Under the pieces are notes generated by a model. It did no database searches. It was not told the DNA's origin and saw only the letters and a list, made by a program, of their open reading frames with translations. This document shows positions 16,786 through 25,789 of a stretch of DNA of 64,000 bases, piece after piece. Source of the DNA: an uncultured Prevotellaceae bacterium. Its GTDB lineage: Bacteria; Bacteroidota; Bacteroidia; Bacteroidales; Bacteroidaceae. The position numbers and the translations under genes were made by a program. Location: assembly GCA_900318685.1 (NCBI GenBank), contig ONLL01000008.1, positions 50,325 through 114,324 of the forward strand, in the 5' to 3' direction. Every line of letters starts with the position of its first letter. The first letter of the stretch is position 1.

Positions 16786-17898
16786 ATGAGAACCATCAAG
16801 ACTATTGCAACGGCTGTGATTGGAATGCTCCTTACTGCAGCCTGCACAACAGACAAGGGCAACAAGCTCACCTACCACATTGAAGGAACGGCAGAGGGGC
16901 TGGCTGACGGTCAGCAGCTGCAACTGGCCAACGATGAGGGCGAGCCATTCGATACGATTGTCATCAAAAACGGGAAGTTCACCTACGATGGAAAGGCTGA
17001 CAGCGTGGCTTGCTACGTGATCAACGTGATGAGCGACGAGTTCAATAGCGTCAACTACTTCACCGAGCCCGGCACCATCGCCATCACCATCACCGCCACA
17101 CCCGGGCAGTCGACTGTTTCAGGAACCATCGCCAATGATGCCCTTCAGCGTCTCTCGGAGGCCACCAATCCCTACTATGAGAAGATACATGAGATAGAGG
17201 AAATCATCTACAAGGACACGGTGCTCAGCAAGGACAGCGAATGGGCGCTGGCCGAGCGCTATATGCAGGTGTACAGCGAGATCAACAAGAAGATTGCTGA
17301 GGCGGCCAAGCAGAATGTGGACAACGAGCTGGGATTCATGCTTGCCACGAAATACATCGCCCCTGCCGACAGCCCGCAGCTGGTGAGGGAGCTCATCGAC
17401 AAGATGCCCGAGAACTTCCGTCAGCGTCCTATCGTAGCTGGTATTGAAGCACAGCTCAATGCCGGTGAGGCTACGGAGGTGGGCAGCAAGGTGGGCGAAT
17501 TCACCATCAACAGCCCCGACGGCACACCTGTGAACATACGCGATGAGGTGGCAAAGAACAAGATCACCATCCTCGACTTCTGGGCATCATGGTGCGGACC
17601 TTGTCGTAACGAGATGCCGTTCATGCGCGAACTCTACGCAGAGTTCCAGCCTAAAGGCCTGGGCATCATCGGCATATCGCTCGACGACAGTGCCGAGGCA
17701 TGGAAGCAGGCCATCAAGGACTTGAAGATCACGTGGACGCAGGTGTCAGACCTGCTGGGATGGAAGGCGCCCATCGCACTGGCGTTCCAGGTGAATGCCA
17801 TTCCCTTCATGGCCATCCTTGACAGCGAGGGCACCATCATACAAAAGGGCCTGCGTGGTGAAGAACTTAAGGAGTTTATTAAGAAAGCGTTGGATTAA
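16786..17898 (+). CDS. TlpA-type thiol-disulfide oxidoreductase with DUF4369 domain (lipoprotein)
   Basis: A periplasm-facing thioredoxin-fold protein that probably reduces or swaps protein disulfides. The order is lipoprotein signal with lipobox LTAAC (near residue 20), a beta-rich DUF4369 domain (about 30-130), a helical linker, then the thioredoxin domain from about 235. Its active site is WCGPC (W269, C270, C273) in LDFWASWCGPCRNEMPFM. The cis-proline loop NAIPF is also present. This is a very common domain pair in Bacteroidota. It has a strong terminator just after the stop. Confidence 0.92.
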   Translation: MRTIKTIATAVIGMLLTAACTTDKGNKLTYHIEGTAEGLADGQQLQLANDEGEPFDTIVIKNGKFTYDGKADSVACYVINVMSDEFNSVNYFTEPGTIAITITATPGQSTVSGTIANDALQRLSEATNPYYEKIHEIEEIIYKDTVLSKDSEWALAERYMQVYSEINKKIAEAAKQNVDNELGFMLATKYIAPADSPQLVRELIDKMPENFRQRPIVAGIEAQLNAGEATEVGSKVGEFTINSPDGTPVNIRDEVAKNKITILDFWASWCGPCRNEMPFMRELYAEFQPKGLGIIGISLDDSAEAWKQAIKDLKITWTQVSDLLGWKAPIALAFQVNAIPFMAILDSEGTIIQKGLRGEELKEFIKKALD

Positions 17899-17912
17899 CA
17901 CCCACCCCATAT

Positions 17913-17938
17913 CCCCTCCCGAGCGGGAGGGGATTTTT
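17913..17938 (+). terminator. Intrinsic terminator of the TlpA-like gene
   Basis: A perfect 8-bp stem, CCCCTCCC (17913-17920) with GGGAGGGG (17925-17932), has a four-base loop followed by ATTTTT. Confidence 0.85.
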
Positions 17939-17947
17939 ATGGCACTT

Positions 17948-17982
17948 AAAAAGAACCCTCACGAGGGGATACCTCATGAGGG
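17948..17982 (-). terminator. Duplicate copy of the ssrA terminator
   Basis: On the minus strand an 11-bp stem (CCCTCATGAGG with CCTCGTGAGGG) has a 5-base loop and is followed by TTCTTTTT. It is a diverged copy of the terminator at 18056-18090 and lies 3' of a partial tmRNA end at 18001-18019. Confidence 0.65.
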
Positions 17983-18000
17983 AAAATCCAAGTAACGCAA

Positions 18001-18019
18001 GTGGAGTTGGAGGGAGTCG
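18001..18019 (-). repeat. Partial duplicate of the tmRNA 3' end
   Basis: This stretch (GTGGAGTTGGAGGGAGTCG on the plus strand) matches 18100-18118, the true tmRNA 3' end, at 18 of 19 bases. A terminator copy follows it in the ssrA direction. Confidence 0.7.
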
Positions 18020-18055
18020 CGCTCGGCTTTGCCGCTTTCACAAAGCGTAGCGACT

Positions 18056-18090
18056 AAAAGAACCCTCACGAGGGTGAGACCTCGCGAGGG
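18056..18090 (-). terminator. ssrA terminator
   Basis: On the minus strand CCCTCGCGAGG pairs with CCTCGTGAGGG (11 bp, one G-T pair, 6-base loop) and is followed by TTCTTTT. It begins 11 bases after the tmRNA 3' end. Confidence 0.8.
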
Positions 18091-18100
18091 CGAAACGTAG

Positions 18101-18493
18101 TGGAGCTGGAGGGAGTCGAACCCTCGTCCGAACGAGGAAACCATACGCTTTCTACACGCTTATTCCAGACTTCATTTTCGTGCTACGACAAGACCTGGAC
18201 CACCAATCGCAGCCTTATCCTCTAAAACTTCATCGCGACATCGAGGCCTGCCGTGACTATTTCCGATTTTCCTGCGCCGCTTGATCCTCAGATTCGGAAC
18301 CACACCCTTGGAGCGACGTCTCGTTTCCTCACCTTGTGGGGAAATAAAGCTAGTCTACTGTGCTTCGACTAGGCAGCGAGAGCATACTCGTTGTTGCCAA
18401 TTAATTGTTCGACCGAATGGATTATGGAGTTTACAGCCGTCACTCCGCGTGCTTACGTACCATCTCATCTCGCCGTCAAATCCAGTCAACCCC
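18101..18493 (-). ncRNA. ssrA: Transfer-messenger RNA (tmRNA)
   Basis: tmRNA rescues stalled ribosomes and tags the nascent peptide for proteolysis. Read on the minus strand, it opens with GGGGTTGACTGGATTTGACG. It closes with GGTTCGACTCCCTCCAGCTCC plus discriminator A. The ends pair as a 7-bp acceptor stem (GGGGTTG with CAGCTCC), and the TTCGAnT loop is visible. CCA is not encoded. The tag frame at 18398-18369 reads GNNEYALAA then TAG, ending in the standard ALAA degron. Length is about 393 bases. It has its own promoter and terminator. The 3' end is duplicated about 100 bases downstream (18001-18019). Confidence 0.93.
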
Positions 18494-18529
18494 ATGACGA
18501 TACACGGCCAGATTTCTGGTAATGCGGTG

Positions 18530-18537
18530 CAAAGATA
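18530..18537 (-). promoter_or_regulatory. -7 box of ssrA
   Basis: On the minus strand TATCTTTG, about 37 bases upstream of the mature tmRNA 5' end. It is divergent from the polysaccharide operon promoter at 18581. Confidence 0.65.
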
Positions 18538-18580
18538 GCATCTTTTTTGATAATAACCAAGGTTTTTACTTTTTTTTTCG

Positions 18581-18588
18581 TACCTTTG
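18581..18588 (+). promoter_or_regulatory. -7 box of the polysaccharide operon
   Basis: TACCTTTG preceded by a long T-run, about 65 bases before the exporter ATG. No invertible-promoter repeats and no UpxY-like antiterminator gene are seen, unlike many Bacteroides capsule loci. Confidence 0.7.
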
Positions 18589-18653
18589 CACCATCTTTGC
18601 AATAAAATGCACGTTTTTGAGTTTATAATATATAAAAACATATCGAGAAAGAC

Positions 18654-21164
18654 ATGAAAAAACGATTTTGGTCAATAGCCGTCATGCTGCTCTCAGCAGT
18701 GTGGGCGATGGCACAATCAACGATGACCGACCAGCAGCTCATCACCTTCATCATGGAGGAGAACGAGAAAGGGAGCACACAGCAGGAGATAGTCACCAAG
18801 CTGATGCAGCGTGGCGTCGACATACAGCAGATACAGCGTGTGAAACGTAAGTATGAGCGCCAGATCAAACAGTCGGGCATGGGTACTGTTGCCGACGATG
18901 CCATCAGCAAGGCTGAGGACCGTATGCGCAAGAACAACGGTCAGCAGCGCACTGTCCCCGTTGGCCAGGGCAGTAACATGGTTCGCCAAATAGGCAACGG
19001 TCAGTCCACCTACGACGAGAATGACCCCCTTTTCATGCAGATGCAAGCTGAGCTGGGTGGCATCATGCCCGTTGACTCTATCGCCCTGTTGGAGCAGATT
19101 CTCGAACAGCAGCAGGCTGAGAAGACCAAGATCTTTGGTCATGACATCTTCAATAATGAGGCGCTGAGCTTCGAGCCCAACATGAACATTGCCACGCCCG
19201 CTGATTATCGTCTGGGACCCGGCGATGCTGTAGCCATCGAGATTTACGGAGCTTCACAGGAGAGCATCGATGCCACCATCACCCCTGACGGATATGTCAC
19301 CATCGACGGTGTCGGTCCCGTGCAGCTGGCCGGACTCACCGTCGACCAAGCCAATGCCCGTCTGCGCTCAGTGGTCGGTGTTCACTATGCTGACAGCCGC
19401 ATCAGCCTCTCCGTGGGACAGACACGCACCATCATCGTCAATGTCATGGGTGAGGTGAACTATCCCGGCACTTACACCCTGTCGGCTTTCTCCACCGTGT
19501 TCAACGCCCTCTATATGGCTGGCGGAGTCAACGATATCGGTACGTTGCGCAACATCAATGTCTATCGCAACAACCGTCTGATATCTACCATCGACGTCTA
19601 TGACTACATCCTCAATGGTAAGGCTACAGGTAATGTGCGACTGACAGACAACGACGTTATCATCGTGGGAGCCTACGACTGTTTGGTGAATGCAACAGGA
19701 CGTGTGAAGCGCCCCATGTTCTACGAGATGAAGACTGGCGAGAGTCTGGCTGCTCTGCTGAAATACACTGGCGGCTTTGCCGGCGATGCCTATAAGAAAG
19801 CCGTTCGCGTGACCCGCAAGTCAGGCGCACTCTATTCAGTACATACTGTGAACGAGTTCGACTTCACTACCTTCCACATGGCCGACGGCGACTCTATCTG
19901 GGTTGACTCTATCGTAGCCCGCTATCAGAACATGGCTGAAGTGAAAGGTGCCGTGTTCCATCCAGGACAATACGAGCTAGGCGGTAACATCACCACCGTG
20001 CGCTCGCTGATACTCGCTGCCGACAGCCTTACGGAAGAGGCCTTCACCAATCGTGGCGTGATGCACCGCATGAAGAGCGACCGTACCTTGGAAGTGCTCT
20101 CCGTCGACGTGGCAGGCATCATGAGCGGCACCGTCCCTGACGTACCCCTGAGGAACGAAGACGTGCTGTGGATACCCAGCCGCAAGGAGTCGATCGAGAT
20201 GCCTACGCTGACCATCCACGGCGAAGTGCAGTATCCCGGTATCTACAAATACGCCTCTAACGAGACACTTGAAGACTTTATCCTTCAAGCAGGCGGACCT
20301 ACCGATGCAGCCTCAATGGTGAAGGTCGACGTGGCACGACGTATCTCCAACCCCTACGCCACTGAGTCACAAGACACACTGGCGCGCTATTTCTCGTTTG
20401 CGATCAAAGATGGCTTTATCGTTGATGGCGACGAAGCCTTCCACCTCGAGCCCTTCGACGAGGTTTACGTGCGCAAGAGTCCTGGTTACTCACCCCAGCA
20501 GAATGTCTTCGTAGAGGGCGAAGTACTCTTCGAGGGCACTTATACGTTGACGAAGAAGAGCGAACGCCTGAGCGAGATCATCAAGAAGGCTGGTGGACTC
20601 TCGAAGACCGCCTATGCAGCCGGTGCCCGACTCATCCGTCAGCGCACCTCCGAGGAGCTGGCACGCCAGGAAGCCCTGCGTAAGGCAGCCCAGCGTTCTG
20701 GTGGCAAGGACTCTATCGACATCAGCAAACTTGACCTGGGAGCCACCTATCCAGTAGGTATTCAGCTCGACAAAGCACTTGCCTACCCAGGCAGCGATGC
20801 CGACATCGTACTGCGTGAGAATGATCGTATTGTCGTGCCTGAGTACTCAGGTACGGTGAAGATCAACGGAGAGGTGATGTACCCCAACACGACCAGCTTC
20901 GTCGATGGCGAGAGTCTGAAGTACTACATCAATCAGGCGGGTGGATTCGGTGACAACGCCCGCAAGCGCCAGACATACATTATATATATGAATGGCACCG
21001 TGGCCAAGGCCGACCGTAAGCATAAGCCTTTGCCCGGCTGTGAGATCGTGGTACCGACAAAGCAACAGAGCCGCCGCATGTCGACCGCCGAGATGCTCGC
21101 TATAGGCTCGTCGACGGCATCCATTGCCACGATGATTGCCACATTGGTGAATATATTCAAGTAA
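18654..21164 (+). CDS. Wza-type polysaccharide export protein with about six SLBB domains
   Basis: Outer-membrane or periplasmic exit channel for exopolysaccharide. The signal peptide is MKKRFWSIAVMLLSAVWAMAQ; no lipobox cysteine is seen. A Gln-rich helical region (about 25-165) precedes the polysaccharide-export domain (YRLGPGDAVAIEIYG, about 182-270). Repeated SLBB units follow, marked by VMGEVNYPGTY, VKGAVFHPGQY, IHGEVQYPGIY, VEGEVLFEGTY and INGEVMYPN. At 836 residues it is more than twice the size of E. coli Wza, as is usual in Bacteroidota. It is first in the operon with the Wzz gene 34 bases later. Confidence 0.9.
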   Translation: MKKRFWSIAVMLLSAVWAMAQSTMTDQQLITFIMEENEKGSTQQEIVTKLMQRGVDIQQIQRVKRKYERQIKQSGMGTVADDAISKAEDRMRKNNGQQRTVPVGQGSNMVRQIGNGQSTYDENDPLFMQMQAELGGIMPVDSIALLEQILEQQQAEKTKIFGHDIFNNEALSFEPNMNIATPADYRLGPGDAVAIEIYGASQESIDATITPDGYVTIDGVGPVQLAGLTVDQANARLRSVVGVHYADSRISLSVGQTRTIIVNVMGEVNYPGTYTLSAFSTVFNALYMAGGVNDIGTLRNINVYRNNRLISTIDVYDYILNGKATGNVRLTDNDVIIVGAYDCLVNATGRVKRPMFYEMKTGESLAALLKYTGGFAGDAYKKAVRVTRKSGALYSVHTVNEFDFTTFHMADGDSIWVDSIVARYQNMAEVKGAVFHPGQYELGGNITTVRSLILAADSLTEEAFTNRGVMHRMKSDRTLEVLSVDVAGIMSGTVPDVPLRNEDVLWIPSRKESIEMPTLTIHGEVQYPGIYKYASNETLEDFILQAGGPTDAASMVKVDVARRISNPYATESQDTLARYFSFAIKDGFIVDGDEAFHLEPFDEVYVRKSPGYSPQQNVFVEGEVLFEGTYTLTKKSERLSEIIKKAGGLSKTAYAAGARLIRQRTSEELARQEALRKAAQRSGGKDSIDISKLDLGATYPVGIQLDKALAYPGSDADIVLRENDRIVVPEYSGTVKINGEVMYPNTTSFVDGESLKYYINQAGGFGDNARKRQTYIIYMNGTVAKADRKHKPLPGCEIVVPTKQQSRRMSTAEMLAIGSSTASIATMIATLVNIFK

Positions 21165-21198
21165 AAACGACGCACTTGTCATGTAATAGTATATTTTC

Positions 21199-22272
21199 AT
21201 GGAGAAAAACAACCCTACCCCATCGGGCATCAACTACAGAGAAGTATGGCGGAGGATATGGTCCCGTCGGCGACTGTTCTACAAGGTGCTGCCTATCACA
21301 TTCATTCTCTCGGCGCTCTATATCGTAAGTCTTCCACGCTATTACCGCACTGAAGCTATGTTGGCACCAGAGACCGAGAACGGCCTTGCTGCCGGTGCAT
21401 TCGGTTCTATAGCCTCCACCTTTGGTATCGATCTTGCAGAGGAAGGCTCTGATGCCATCACCCCTATGCTTTACCCCGACCTGTTGGAAGACAATGGATT
21501 CATCGTCAACCTATATCCCATACAGATTGAGACGAAGGATGGTGAGGTGAAGGCTACCTACCACGACTACCTGCAGCTGCACCAGAAAAAGGCATGGTGG
21601 GCAGGGGCTTTCACGTGGATCAAAAACCTCTTTGCGAGCAAGGATGACGGGGGAGAAGCCGGCGAACGTCTGAATCCCTATGCACTGTCGAAGCCTGAGG
21701 ATGGCATTGTAACAAAAATCCGTAACAGTATCAGCCTCAGTGTCGACAAGAAGACAGGCGTTATCACAGTCAACGTAGAGGATCAGGATCCCAAGGTATG
21801 CAAGACTATCTGCGACTCAATGATTATGCGTCTACAGGGGTTCATTACCGATTATCGCACAAACAAAGCCCGTCGCGATGTCAGCTACTATGCTTCACTT
21901 TCAGATAGTGCCCTGGCTGAATACAAGAATGCCGTAAGAGAATACAACCGCTTTGCCGATGCCAACATCAACGTCACGCTACCTAGCTACCGCACCCGCC
22001 AGTCGGACCTTGAAAACGAAATGCAACTGCGGTATAATGCCTATACGGTGCTCAACACCCAGCTTCAGAATGCCAAAGCGAAGGTGCAGGAGCGCACTCC
22101 CGCCTTCACGCTGCTGAAGGGTGCAGCCACACCTCTGCTGCCCGCAGGTCCAAAACGGATGTTTTTTGTGGCATTCATGCTCTTCCTGGCATTTTGCATC
22201 ACGGGTTGCTATGTACTGAAAGATATCCTCTTGCCTGACGCGCCTTCTGATAAGGCGGGCGAGAAAGCATAG
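21199..22272 (+). CDS. Wzz-type chain-length determinant protein
   Basis: An inner-membrane polysaccharide co-polymerase that sets chain length with the Wzy-like protein encoded downstream. Two membrane segments frame a periplasmic helical domain: LPITFILSALYIVSL near residues 35-50 and MFFVAFMLFLAFCITGCYVL near 320-340. The Pro-rich PLLPAGPKR motif lies just before the second segment, as in the family. There is no attached tyrosine kinase domain, so it is not a Wzc fusion. It has 357 residues and lies 16 bases upstream of the flippase gene. Confidence 0.88.
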   Translation: MEKNNPTPSGINYREVWRRIWSRRRLFYKVLPITFILSALYIVSLPRYYRTEAMLAPETENGLAAGAFGSIASTFGIDLAEEGSDAITPMLYPDLLEDNGFIVNLYPIQIETKDGEVKATYHDYLQLHQKKAWWAGAFTWIKNLFASKDDGGEAGERLNPYALSKPEDGIVTKIRNSISLSVDKKTGVITVNVEDQDPKVCKTICDSMIMRLQGFITDYRTNKARRDVSYYASLSDSALAEYKNAVREYNRFADANINVTLPSYRTRQSDLENEMQLRYNAYTVLNTQLQNAKAKVQERTPAFTLLKGAATPLLPAGPKRMFFVAFMLFLAFCITGCYVLKDILLPDAPSDKAGEKA

Positions 22273-22288
22273 TCACCACCCCCCAGTC

Positions 22289-23833
22289 ATGAGTACTGTA
22301 GAAGGCCACCACAGCAAGTCGCAGAGGATTGCATCTAACACGATAGCACTCTTCCTGCGTATGTTGGTCGTCACCATTATCAACCTCTATGCAGTACGCC
22401 TGGTGCTCAGGGGACTGGGCGACATGGACTATGGCATTTTCAAGACCATTGCCAGCGTTATTGCCATCAGCACATGTATCAGCACAACACTGTCGGTAGC
22501 CATCCAGCGTTTCTACTCAATGGCGCTTGGGCATCAAGACCCTACGGAATTCAACAAGATTTTCAGTGCCAGTATCAATGTTGTGATGGGCCTGTCGGTA
22601 GTTGTCGTCATCATATTTGAGACTATTGGTTTGTGGTTCGTCAACACGCACCTGGTCATCCCTGATGAGAGGATGGTGGCTGCCAACTGGATCTATCAGC
22701 TGGCACTTGGCGTGCTGCTACTCTCTATCCTTCAGATACCTTTCATGGCTGCGATCTTTGCCTACGAGTCAATGGGCAGCTATGCACTCATATCGATGTT
22801 GGAATGTCTGCTGAAGTTGGGCGTTGCCTACCTGATTGCAATGGCGACGACTGACAGCCTCGTGTTCTACTCATCCGGATTATTGGTAGTAGCAGTCATC
22901 ATATTCCTCTTGTATTTCTTGACAGCAAGAAACAAGTACAAGTCCTGCCGCTACAGAAAAATGAACGACCGCGATATGTACCGCCAGCTATTGTCTTTCT
23001 CCGGCTGGACGCTGTTCGGAGCGATAGCCAACGTTGGACTTATTCAGGGAAGCAGTATCTTGCTCGACATCTTCTGGGGACCGCTCATCGTGACATCGTT
23101 TGGTATATCACTGGAAATTAATACTGCCTTCAGCGCACTATCGAGCAGCATGGTCCTCTCTTTCCGTCCCGCCATGATCAAGGCTTATGCGGAAAAAGAT
23201 ACTGGCTATCTGGACCAGCTCTTCGTGGCCTGCAACAAGTTCATCATCTATGTGCTGGCAGCTGCGGCACTACCCATCATTTTCGAGATGGACACTATCC
23301 TACACCTATGGCTGGGTAAGGTGTCGGCGACAACGGTCCTTTTCGCCCGCCTCATCATCTTCTACATCGTCATTGCAGCGCTGCATAATCCCATCACCAT
23401 CATCATGCAGGCTTCAGGACATATCAAGGAGTACCATCTACCCGTGGAGAGCGTATGCCTGCTGAGCGTACCACTTACTTGGCTGCTGTTCCGCTTGGGA
23501 TGCCCGATATACAGCGTGTTCGTCTCGATGATCTTGCTCTGCCTGCTAGCCCACATCGTGAGAGTCGTCTGCCTCAGTCACTATCATGCCACCTTCTCAC
23601 TCTCACAGTATCTGCTCCACACCATCTGTCCTTCAATGCTCATCATCCTCATTGGCGCAATGCTCACGGCCTGCCTTCATCATGTCGTTGATGCATCGCT
23701 GCCAAGGCTGTTCATCGTAGGTATTCTGTCACCGCTCTCGTTCTTAGGAATCGTATTCTTCATAGGGCTTAGCCGTCAGGAGCGTGCACTCATCAGGCAA
23801 TTCGCTGTCAGAAAGAAAGGAGGTGGTCAATGA
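22289..23833 (+). CDS. Wzx-type polysaccharide flippase (MOP/PST superfamily)
   Basis: Expected to flip undecaprenyl-linked repeat units across the inner membrane. The 514-residue protein is hydrophobic throughout, with about 12-14 membrane segments. It opens with RIASNTIALFLRMLVVTIINLYAVRLVLRGLGDMDYG, the typical N-terminus of O-antigen translocases in Bacteroidota. Its stop overlaps the next start as ATGA (4 bases), so it is coupled to the polymerase gene. Confidence 0.88.
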   Translation: MSTVEGHHSKSQRIASNTIALFLRMLVVTIINLYAVRLVLRGLGDMDYGIFKTIASVIAISTCISTTLSVAIQRFYSMALGHQDPTEFNKIFSASINVVMGLSVVVVIIFETIGLWFVNTHLVIPDERMVAANWIYQLALGVLLLSILQIPFMAAIFAYESMGSYALISMLECLLKLGVAYLIAMATTDSLVFYSSGLLVVAVIIFLLYFLTARNKYKSCRYRKMNDRDMYRQLLSFSGWTLFGAIANVGLIQGSSILLDIFWGPLIVTSFGISLEINTAFSALSSSMVLSFRPAMIKAYAEKDTGYLDQLFVACNKFIIYVLAAAALPIIFEMDTILHLWLGKVSATTVLFARLIIFYIVIAALHNPITIIMQASGHIKEYHLPVESVCLLSVPLTWLLFRLGCPIYSVFVSMILLCLLAHIVRVVCLSHYHATFSLSQYLLHTICPSMLIILIGAMLTACLHHVVDASLPRLFIVGILSPLSFLGIVFFIGLSRQERALIRQFAVRKKGGGQ

Positions 23834-25158
23834 CCCAACTGGTATACGACAACCTGCTCGCGTCGCTTTACCTGCTGACATGGGTAGTAACACTCATTTG
23901 GTATCATTGGCGATATCACTCACTTGACGCTGGAAGTGCTATCATCGGCACCTACATTCTCTATGCCACATCAAGTATCCTGACACTCAACGACCCACTA
24001 TTCTCCGTGTCGTACAATCCACTGAAGGTGTTCCCGTACATCTATCTTTATGTCATGCTGATGATTGCCCTACTGCCTATCATCTACACTCACCGTCATC
24101 CTTCCGACACCATATCCGACCCGAGTACAAGAGTGCTGAAGATCATTGCCATCATCTCTATCCTCAGCGCCATTCTACTCATACCAGAGATTATAGCCAA
24201 CTTCAGCAGTGGACTAGTGAAGCTATTTACCGACATCGATGCAGGAAGCGAGAACTACATGGAACAGAGTGAAGAGAGCGAGGAGGCTGGGCATCAGATA
24301 ACCAACCTTCCTGCCGTCATCTACAACAGCATCGCCGAGATTACCATCTTCTTGTTCTTCTACTTCATGACACTGAAAAACAAGCCCCGCCTACTCATCA
24401 TCGGACTGCTCATCGCCACGGTCATAGGACTTGTCATCCCTATCATGCACGGCTCGCGAGGCAGCGTCATCATGACCACACTCACGGTGATAGGTGCCTA
24501 CATGCTTTTCCGTCGCTATCTCTCGAGCAAAATCAACCACGCTGTTCAGGTGCTGGGTGTTGGTGCCCTGATTGCCATCGCACTGCCGATAGCTGCCATC
24601 ACCGTCAGCCGTTTCGGCAACATGAACGGAGGAATCTTCGGATTCCTGAACTGGTACGTAGGTCAGGGTAACCTCTACTTCAACAACTATGCACTGGACG
24701 CTGGAGGCATCAGGCACGGCGACCGAACCATCAACATGGTAAAACGACTGGTAGACCCCTCGACACCTAAGAACTATAACGAACAGCGAGAGAAAAACCA
24801 CAATATGGAAATCAACGACGATGTGTTCACGACCTTCGTTGGCGACATTGCCCTTGACTTCGGACCTATTGCAACCGTCATTATCTTTGTGGTTTTCTTC
24901 GGATGGATACTCACACAGATTCGTCCTCGCGACGGAACTATCAGCCTCCACCAGTTACTGCTGGTATATCTCACGATGTGCATCTGCATGCAGGGAGGAA
25001 TGGCACTGTTCTCCTTCTCCTACACTGCCAATCTCCGACTGATCACGATGTTCATGCTCTATGCCTACCTGCGCTATCATGATGCACTCCTAAAACGTTT
25101 CCCGCTAACAACTATTTCAAGCGAAGTCAATGAAGAAGATCATCAAACAGCTATTTGA
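23830..25158 (+). CDS. Wzy-type polysaccharide repeat-unit polymerase
   Basis: Likely joins flipped repeat units into a chain at the periplasmic face. The 442-residue protein has about ten membrane segments. A large loop after YVGQGNLYFNNYALDAGGIRHGDR has the oligosaccharide repeat-unit polymerase look, with charged residues around DDVFTTFVGDIALDFG. Polymerases diverge strongly, so the call also rests on position between the flippase and the transferase genes. It overlaps the previous gene by 4 bases and the next by 29. Confidence 0.8.
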   Translation: MTQLVYDNLLASLYLLTWVVTLIWYHWRYHSLDAGSAIIGTYILYATSSILTLNDPLFSVSYNPLKVFPYIYLYVMLMIALLPIIYTHRHPSDTISDPSTRVLKIIAIISILSAILLIPEIIANFSSGLVKLFTDIDAGSENYMEQSEESEEAGHQITNLPAVIYNSIAEITIFLFFYFMTLKNKPRLLIIGLLIATVIGLVIPIMHGSRGSVIMTTLTVIGAYMLFRRYLSSKINHAVQVLGVGALIAIALPIAAITVSRFGNMNGGIFGFLNWYVGQGNLYFNNYALDAGGIRHGDRTINMVKRLVDPSTPKNYNEQREKNHNMEINDDVFTTFVGDIALDFGPIATVIIFVVFFGWILTQIRPRDGTISLHQLLLVYLTMCICMQGGMALFSFSYTANLRLITMFMLYAYLRYHDALLKRFPLTTISSEVNEEDHQTAI

Positions 25159-25771
25159 GGCACTGGGAATGCTATGGTCATACCTATGCCCACGGAGCCT
25201 GACGAAGATGTGCAAAGGAATGCGCGACTCTTTCTACACAGGCTACCTGCGCCGTCGCTTTGCTCATCTAGGTAGCTCGGTCTTCGAGTGGAAAGCCCTT
25301 CACCTGACGGGTGAACGTTTCATGACTATCGGAAATGGCAACATCTTCGAACCAGGCTTGCAGCTCACCGTCAGGCAAACAGGAAGCACGCTTCCCACGC
25401 TTACCATTGGAAACGGCTGCCTCTTCCGTCATGGATGTCATATCACTGCCTCCAACAGTATCACCATTGGTGACAATTTGCTTACTGGCACTAATGTCAT
25501 CATCACCGACAACTCGCATGGTACGACCGACACTGCCATACTACAACAACCTCCACGACAGCGCAGCATTGTATCGAAAGGCCCCGTTGTGATAGGCAAC
25601 AATGTCTGGTTAGGCAACAATGTCTGCGTCTTGCCAGGAGTCACTATCGGCGATGGTGCCGTGGTGGGTGCCAATAGCGTTGTCACTCATGACTTGCCTG
25701 CCTACAGCATTGCCGTAGGAATACCTGCCAAGAATGTCAGACAAATCGACATAGAAAAAACGTCAGAATGA
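25130..25771 (+). CDS. LbH-fold acyltransferase (CatB/maltose acetyltransferase-like)
   Basis: Probably O-acetylates a sugar of the polysaccharide from acetyl-CoA. The 213-residue protein shows hexapeptide repeats (TIGNGCLF, TIGDNLLTG, VIGNNVWLG, TIGDGAVVGANSVVTHD). It has the catalytic-loop segment VIITDNSHG with histidine and the C-terminal AVGIPAKNVRQID typical of this class. The ATG start lies 29 bases inside the polymerase gene, suggesting coupled translation. Confidence 0.88.
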   Translation: MKKIIKQLFEALGMLWSYLCPRSLTKMCKGMRDSFYTGYLRRRFAHLGSSVFEWKALHLTGERFMTIGNGNIFEPGLQLTVRQTGSTLPTLTIGNGCLFRHGCHITASNSITIGDNLLTGTNVIITDNSHGTTDTAILQQPPRQRSIVSKGPVVIGNNVWLGNNVCVLPGVTIGDGAVVGANSVVTHDLPAYSIAVGIPAKNVRQIDIEKTSE

Positions 25772-25789
25772 ACTACAACCTAAGAAATA

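Noticed and set aside
18494-18653. Invertible capsule promoter
   Set aside because: I found no inverted repeats flanking the promoter and no recombinase gene nearby.
18355-18675. Minus-strand 106-codon frame and plus-strand 85-codon frame near 18.3-18.6 kb
   Set aside because: Both lie on the tmRNA gene and its promoter, whose ends, tag and acceptor stem are clear.
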